A stretch of DNA of 64,000 nt from Candidula unifasciata (Eukaryota; Mollusca; Gastropoda; Stylommatophora; Geomitridae), in contig CAJHNH020008046.1 in assembly GCA_905116865.2 (NCBI GenBank), forward strand, positions 337,746 through 401,745, given 5' to 3'. Position 1 is the stretch's first letter; each line of letters opens with the position of its first letter. Shown here one piece after another: positions 60,531-64,000 of the stretch. The notes under the pieces were generated by a model. It was given only the letters and a program-made list of their open reading frames with translations, made no database searches and had not been told where the DNA came from. The position numbers were made by a program, and so were the translations under genes.

Positions 60531-61517
60531 GGTAACACTGCGTGTCGTTGGGTCACCAGTTTCTGTTGACTGTCTGATCAGCTCTCTCCACATTTGGCGG
60601 TCAGTTGCGATGGACTTCATGGTTGCATGCCTGAGGCGTGTCCAGTCAGTCCGGTTCTGTAACCAGGTCTTTCTTAGTCTACCTCTTCTTTTCGTTTCTT
60701 TTACTGAGCCCTGCAGTATTGTTTTTAGGAGGCCGTTTGATCTTATTACATCCCCATACCATTGCATTTTCGCCTTTTCACTGGAGTTAAAAGAGGTTCA
60801 TAGTTGCCATATCATCAGATGGAAAATGCGTGACAGAGATTAAAAACAGAATAGGTCAAGCAAAAGCTGTATTTCAGAAAATGAAAAAGTAAATACAATA
60901 AATCGCTCTTATTTAATGTCAGAAAGAGAGTGCTAAAATGTGACATAGAACATGTTCTGCTATATGGCAGCGAATCTTGGAATGTCACTGAACGAATCAA
61001 GAAGAATTTAGAAGCAACAAAGATATAGTTTCTGAGACGAATGGTTAATACCTTGGACGGCCAGAGTAACCAACAACGATTGTTTGAAAGAAGCTTAATT
61101 CTTCTTCTTCTTCTTTCGTTCGTTTGAAAAAAATATATATATATAACTGCAATGTTGTCTCTAGTATAAACTTCACTGTCTTTTTGTAATTCACTTAGCG
61201 AGGCTGTAAAGTTTGACTTGCAGAAGCTAATGGAAGTAGATATCTATATACAACAATAAGAAAAAGACAAACAATGTTCTTTGGCCACGTAATGAGAAGA
61301 AAGACATCGGAGAACATGGTGACAACTGGAAAGATCAGTGGAAAAGGGGGTCAAGACAGACCGAGAGAGATGATGCTAGATAGGCTGAAACGATGGCATG
61401 GAAAGGCCGGGGAGGGAGGAAGCTCTCAAGAGAGCTGTTCCAGGCAACCAGAGATCGTGATCTGTGGAGATGCATGAGCGCCTACGCTAGTTCGCAGGTT
61501 ACATGATGATTATGAGA
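60170..61517 (+). mobile_element. RTE-like LINE, 3' half (YADD to C-terminus)
   Basis: Plus-strand order: IRVGGYNIN; LCYADDTVLIAEKAAGLQQL (60250-60310, RT motif C with both Asp); KKGLLLDKKKTEVTFI; KYLGTIIS (interrupted by the insertion at 60483-60807); SSDGKCVTEIKNRIGQAKAV (60815-60875); degraded LYGSESWNVTE; FFGHVMRRKTSENMVTTGK (61273-61330); and LFQATRDRDLWRCMSAYASS in another frame, ending near 61510 with an atgatgatt tail. Its overlap with the inverted 5' half is only the IxVGGxN segment. A T-rich interruption lies at 61095-61145. Confidence 0.8.
60483..60807 (-). mobile_element. Nested LINE 3' end with (GAT)n tail and target duplication
   Basis: Minus strand encodes MQWYGDVIRSNGLLKTILQG, then KETKRRGRLRKTWLQNRTDW and MWRELIRQSTETGDP, and ends in (GAT)n (60483-60528). 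The perfect 10-bp duplication catatcatca lies at 60473-60482 and 60808-60817. Removing the insert restores KYLGTIISSDGK in the host LINE. Same family as 42758-42955. Confidence 0.9.
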
Positions 61518-61943
61518 GTGGTCAAACTAATTAAACGCGTGCCTGTCGGTTCGAATGTTTATGGTTTGAATCCTCATTGTTACCATTGATCTTTTTCAGG
61601 TCGATTTACCTAATTTAGAGACCAGGAAATGTCCTGGAGGGATAACGAAATGCCTTATGCGCCAAATATGTGGAAAATGTCCATTTTTTTTTTATTTCTC
61701 ACGTGTTTTACTAACCATATAAGATGCTAACACATCCTGGCACTATTGCGTGGCGCATCAATATTGTTAAATGACTTTAGCAGTTGTCACATTTCTTGAG
61801 ATCACTATCAGCAGTAGGACCATCATCTATCATGTTGTTTTACTGAGAATCGGTCTCATCACAGGCGCTGGAAAGTATCTGGATCCTTCGCAAGATCACT
61901 TGACAGATTAATTACCATGAACATTGTGTCTTTAATACACTGT
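61518..61943. other. No gene recognised
   Basis: The stretch 61540-61660 (gcctgtcggttcgaatgttt and on) has a weak B-box-like word and may be an old SINE. Otherwise nothing. Confidence 0.35.
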
Positions 61944-62568
61944 ATCCAACATCGAGTTGTTCATTCTTGTCTCCCGCACTTTAATGTCCCTTATCCAACA
62001 TCGAGTTGTTCGTTCTTGTCTCCCGCACTTTAATGTCAAAAATACAACATCGAATTGTTCGTTCTTGTCTCCCGCACTTTAATGTCCCTTATCCAACATC
62101 GAGTTGTTCGTTCTTGTCTCCCGCACTTTAATGTCCCTTATCCAACATCGAGTTGTTCGTTCTTGTCTCCCGCACTTTAATGTCCCTTATCCAACATCGA
62201 GTTGTTCGTTCTTGTCTCCCGCACTTTAATGTCAAAAATACAACATCGGGTTCTTCGTTCTTGTCTCCTGCACTTTAATGTCAAAAATACAACATCGGGT
62301 TCTTCGTTCTTGTCTCCTGCACTTTAGTGTTCATTATCTAACGTCCAGTTGTTTGTTCTTGTCTCCAGCACTTCAATGTCCCTTATCCAACATCGAGTTG
62401 TTCGTTCTTGTCTCCCGCACTTTAATGTAAAAAAATCCAACATCGAGTTGTTCGTTCTTGTCTCCCTTACTTTAATGTCCATTATCCAACGTCGAGTTGT
62501 TTGCTCTTATCTCCCGCATTTTAATATTCAATTTTCAACTTCAATTTGTTCGTTCCTGACTCCTACTC
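61944..62568. repeat. 49-bp minisatellite, about 12.7 copies
   Basis: The unit is ccaacatcgagttgttcgtt, then cttgtctcccgcactttaat, then gtcccttat. A variant end (caaaaatac) marks some copies, and the 3'-most copies are the most diverged. Confidence 0.93.
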
Positions 62569-62939
62569 TTGAACCTTCGCAGTTCCCCCCCCCCCTCCCC
62601 TTTCCTTTTCCAGCCGGATCAAGGAAAGGAGAGGGTAGTGCACACTTTTAGCATAAATCATAGTTTCCCAAAGTAGACGATAAGGCTCTTGGCAGAGAGT
62701 GAGCTAAAACTTACTCCGGTGGGGGGGGGGTGGAGGGGTGGGGGGGGGGTGGGGTGGGTAGTCGTCTTGCATACAATTGGGGACTTTGAATAAAAATGAG
62801 GAGGCCCTGACAAGATAGTAGGGTGAGGGGGAAGGGGGGGGGGCGGGGTTACAGAAATGGAAAGCATACAATTTTTGGATGCCGTTCATAACCGTTTCGT
62901 TTCACTGTTGTGTCACAGTTAAACTTGCAGTAATTTCTT
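62569..62939. other. Homopolymer-rich, no gene
   Basis: Poly-C (62586-62599) and several poly-G/GT runs (62719-62758, 62828-62849). The Pro-rich minus-strand frames come from these. Confidence 0.5.
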
Positions 62940-62952
62940 TATTGAACGAACA

Positions 62953-63035
62953 CAAACACACATATATATATACACACAGACTCACACAAGCACGCGCTCG
63001 CACGCACGCACGCACACACACACACACACACACTC
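62953..63035. repeat. (CA)n-rich microsatellite
   Basis: CA, TA and CACG units are mixed, with a clean (CA)n block at 63013-63032. Confidence 0.9.
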
Positions 63036-63059
63036 AAAAATTGTAAGCTATGAAAGAAG

Positions 63060-63115
63060 CAAACACTTATTATCATCATCATGTAGCAGGTCTTTTGTAG
63101 AGCGTCGTTCACGTC
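63060..63115 (-). mobile_element. LINE 3' terminus scrap with (ATG)n tail
   Basis: The bases agcaggtcttttgtagagcg and tcgttcacgtcccga match agcaggtcttttacagaacg at 35922-35945, next to another LINE C-terminal fragment, and follow a tatcatcatcat tail. It is only about 55 bp long. Confidence 0.5.
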
Positions 63116-64000
63116 CCGATACACTAGGAAGCTGCTCGGTCAACTGCCATGTCCCATCAGCTGTCCCGTCAGCTGTCCCCTCTTGTTAGAACGATCAAAT
63201 GTTAATATGCTGATCACTACTGTATGGTTCATATCTAGACAATGAACAAGCAGTCAGAAAGTTGAGCCTCTAGAGATGTGGGTATACAGAATATAGGGTC
63301 CTATCTCATGGGAGCAAGGGCAAGCAAATACAGAGCTTCTGTAGTGACTGTAAACAAAAGTGTTGCTTAAAAAAGAAAAGAAAAAGCAAATTATTTCGGT
63401 CACTTACACCAAAAAAGACAACAACATTATGAAAGCCAGTTAAAGAGGGAAAGTAGAAACGACAGATATACATTTGTATCAGAGAGTGTACAATGAGGAC
63501 TAGACGGACACCTAGCGTGATGAAGATCCATTGTGGTCATCCTTTACTATGGAGACGGTACCTGCTTGATTGACAGAATGAAAACAACAAGGCAGAACTG
63601 GTGAAGTCAGGTAATGGCCATATGGTGGATTCCGCTTGACCCCTCAGAACATCACAACTTGAGTCTGTTTGTCTCCCACGTTATGCCCCACCTCAGATAA
63701 AGCACGTTCTTGTGGAACAGTGAGCGCGATAGACGAGTACCCTTGCTGGGGACTCCCCAGAATGAGTTCGGGAAACATGTTTGTATCCCCTGATACATGA
63801 ACGATTGAGAGAGTACAGTATCTGTGATATTGATCAGAATAAATGCAATTGTAATTTTCCCTAATGGGGTTTGCAAACCCATCGTTCTGCAGCTCCCATT
63901 TTCATTTCGCATTAGATTTTTGTTTCAGCGTTGGTATCTTTTAGACAGTATTACGTCACAGCGCTTATTTCTTGTCAACTGCTGCTGCTACGACTACTGC
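63116..64000. other. No gene recognised at the window end
   Basis: Mixed composition. A small ctgtccc(g/a)tcagctgtcccgt repeat lies near 63150-63180. An 87-residue minus-strand frame at 63652-63912 has no recognisable motif. Confidence 0.4.

Overview
The window is eukaryotic and non-coding for most of its length. It looks like gene-poor metazoan DNA, most likely from a mollusc and possibly a gastropod. That placement is inferred from the LINE families, the tRNA-derived SINEs, the hAT remnant and a nicotinic acetylcholine receptor gene with vertebrate-like exon structure; it is not proven. There is no operon structure, CRISPR array or bacterial signal. A run of 17 N marks a scaffold gap at 44515-44531.

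The only host gene I can support is a nicotinic acetylcholine receptor (nAChR, Cys-loop) subunit on the + strand. A first-exon candidate lies at 35296-35514 (signal peptide plus start of the ligand-binding domain). A second, homologous but differently phased exon lies 71 bp downstream at 35586-35863. The conserved 45-bp exon with the loop D tryptophan is at 40165-40209. Later exons (Cys loop, TM1-4) were not found, although 24 kb of + strand sequence follows. They lie beyond the window or the gene is partial.

The rest is a layered transposon graveyard. (1) 0.3-17.9 kb: four copies of one non-LTR retrotransposon with a restriction-like endonuclease (R2/NeSL/Hero type, C-X2-C-X7-H-X4-C finger). 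Two of them sit head-to-head as a large imperfect palindrome (4.55-7.04 kb minus, 7.69-11.28 kb plus). (2) 21.48-27.36 kb: a tandem LTR-internal-LTR-internal-LTR array of a decayed Ty3/gypsy-like element, period about 2.66 kb. (3) 28-47 kb: several SINE families, some with clear target-site duplications, LINE carboxy-terminal fragments, and a hAT fragment recalling SPIN/OC1-type elements. (4) 46.6-47.5 kb: the RNase H end of a LINE. (5) 54.3-61.5 kb: fragments of RTE-like LINEs, including one whose 5' half is inverted against its 3' half, with another LINE nested inside.

Satellite DNA is abundant: tetranucleotide arrays (the largest about 1.25 kb at 47.95-49.19 kb), minisatellites of 21, 22, 42, 45, 45, 48 and 49 bp, and a dispersed ~175-bp satellite. 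Most long open reading frames in the window are read-through of these arrays and are not genes. I found no unmistakably new biological system. The strongest leads are the duplicated first exons of the receptor gene, the mosaic LTR array, the inverted-flank junction of a LINE insertion, and the possible horizontally transferred hAT element.
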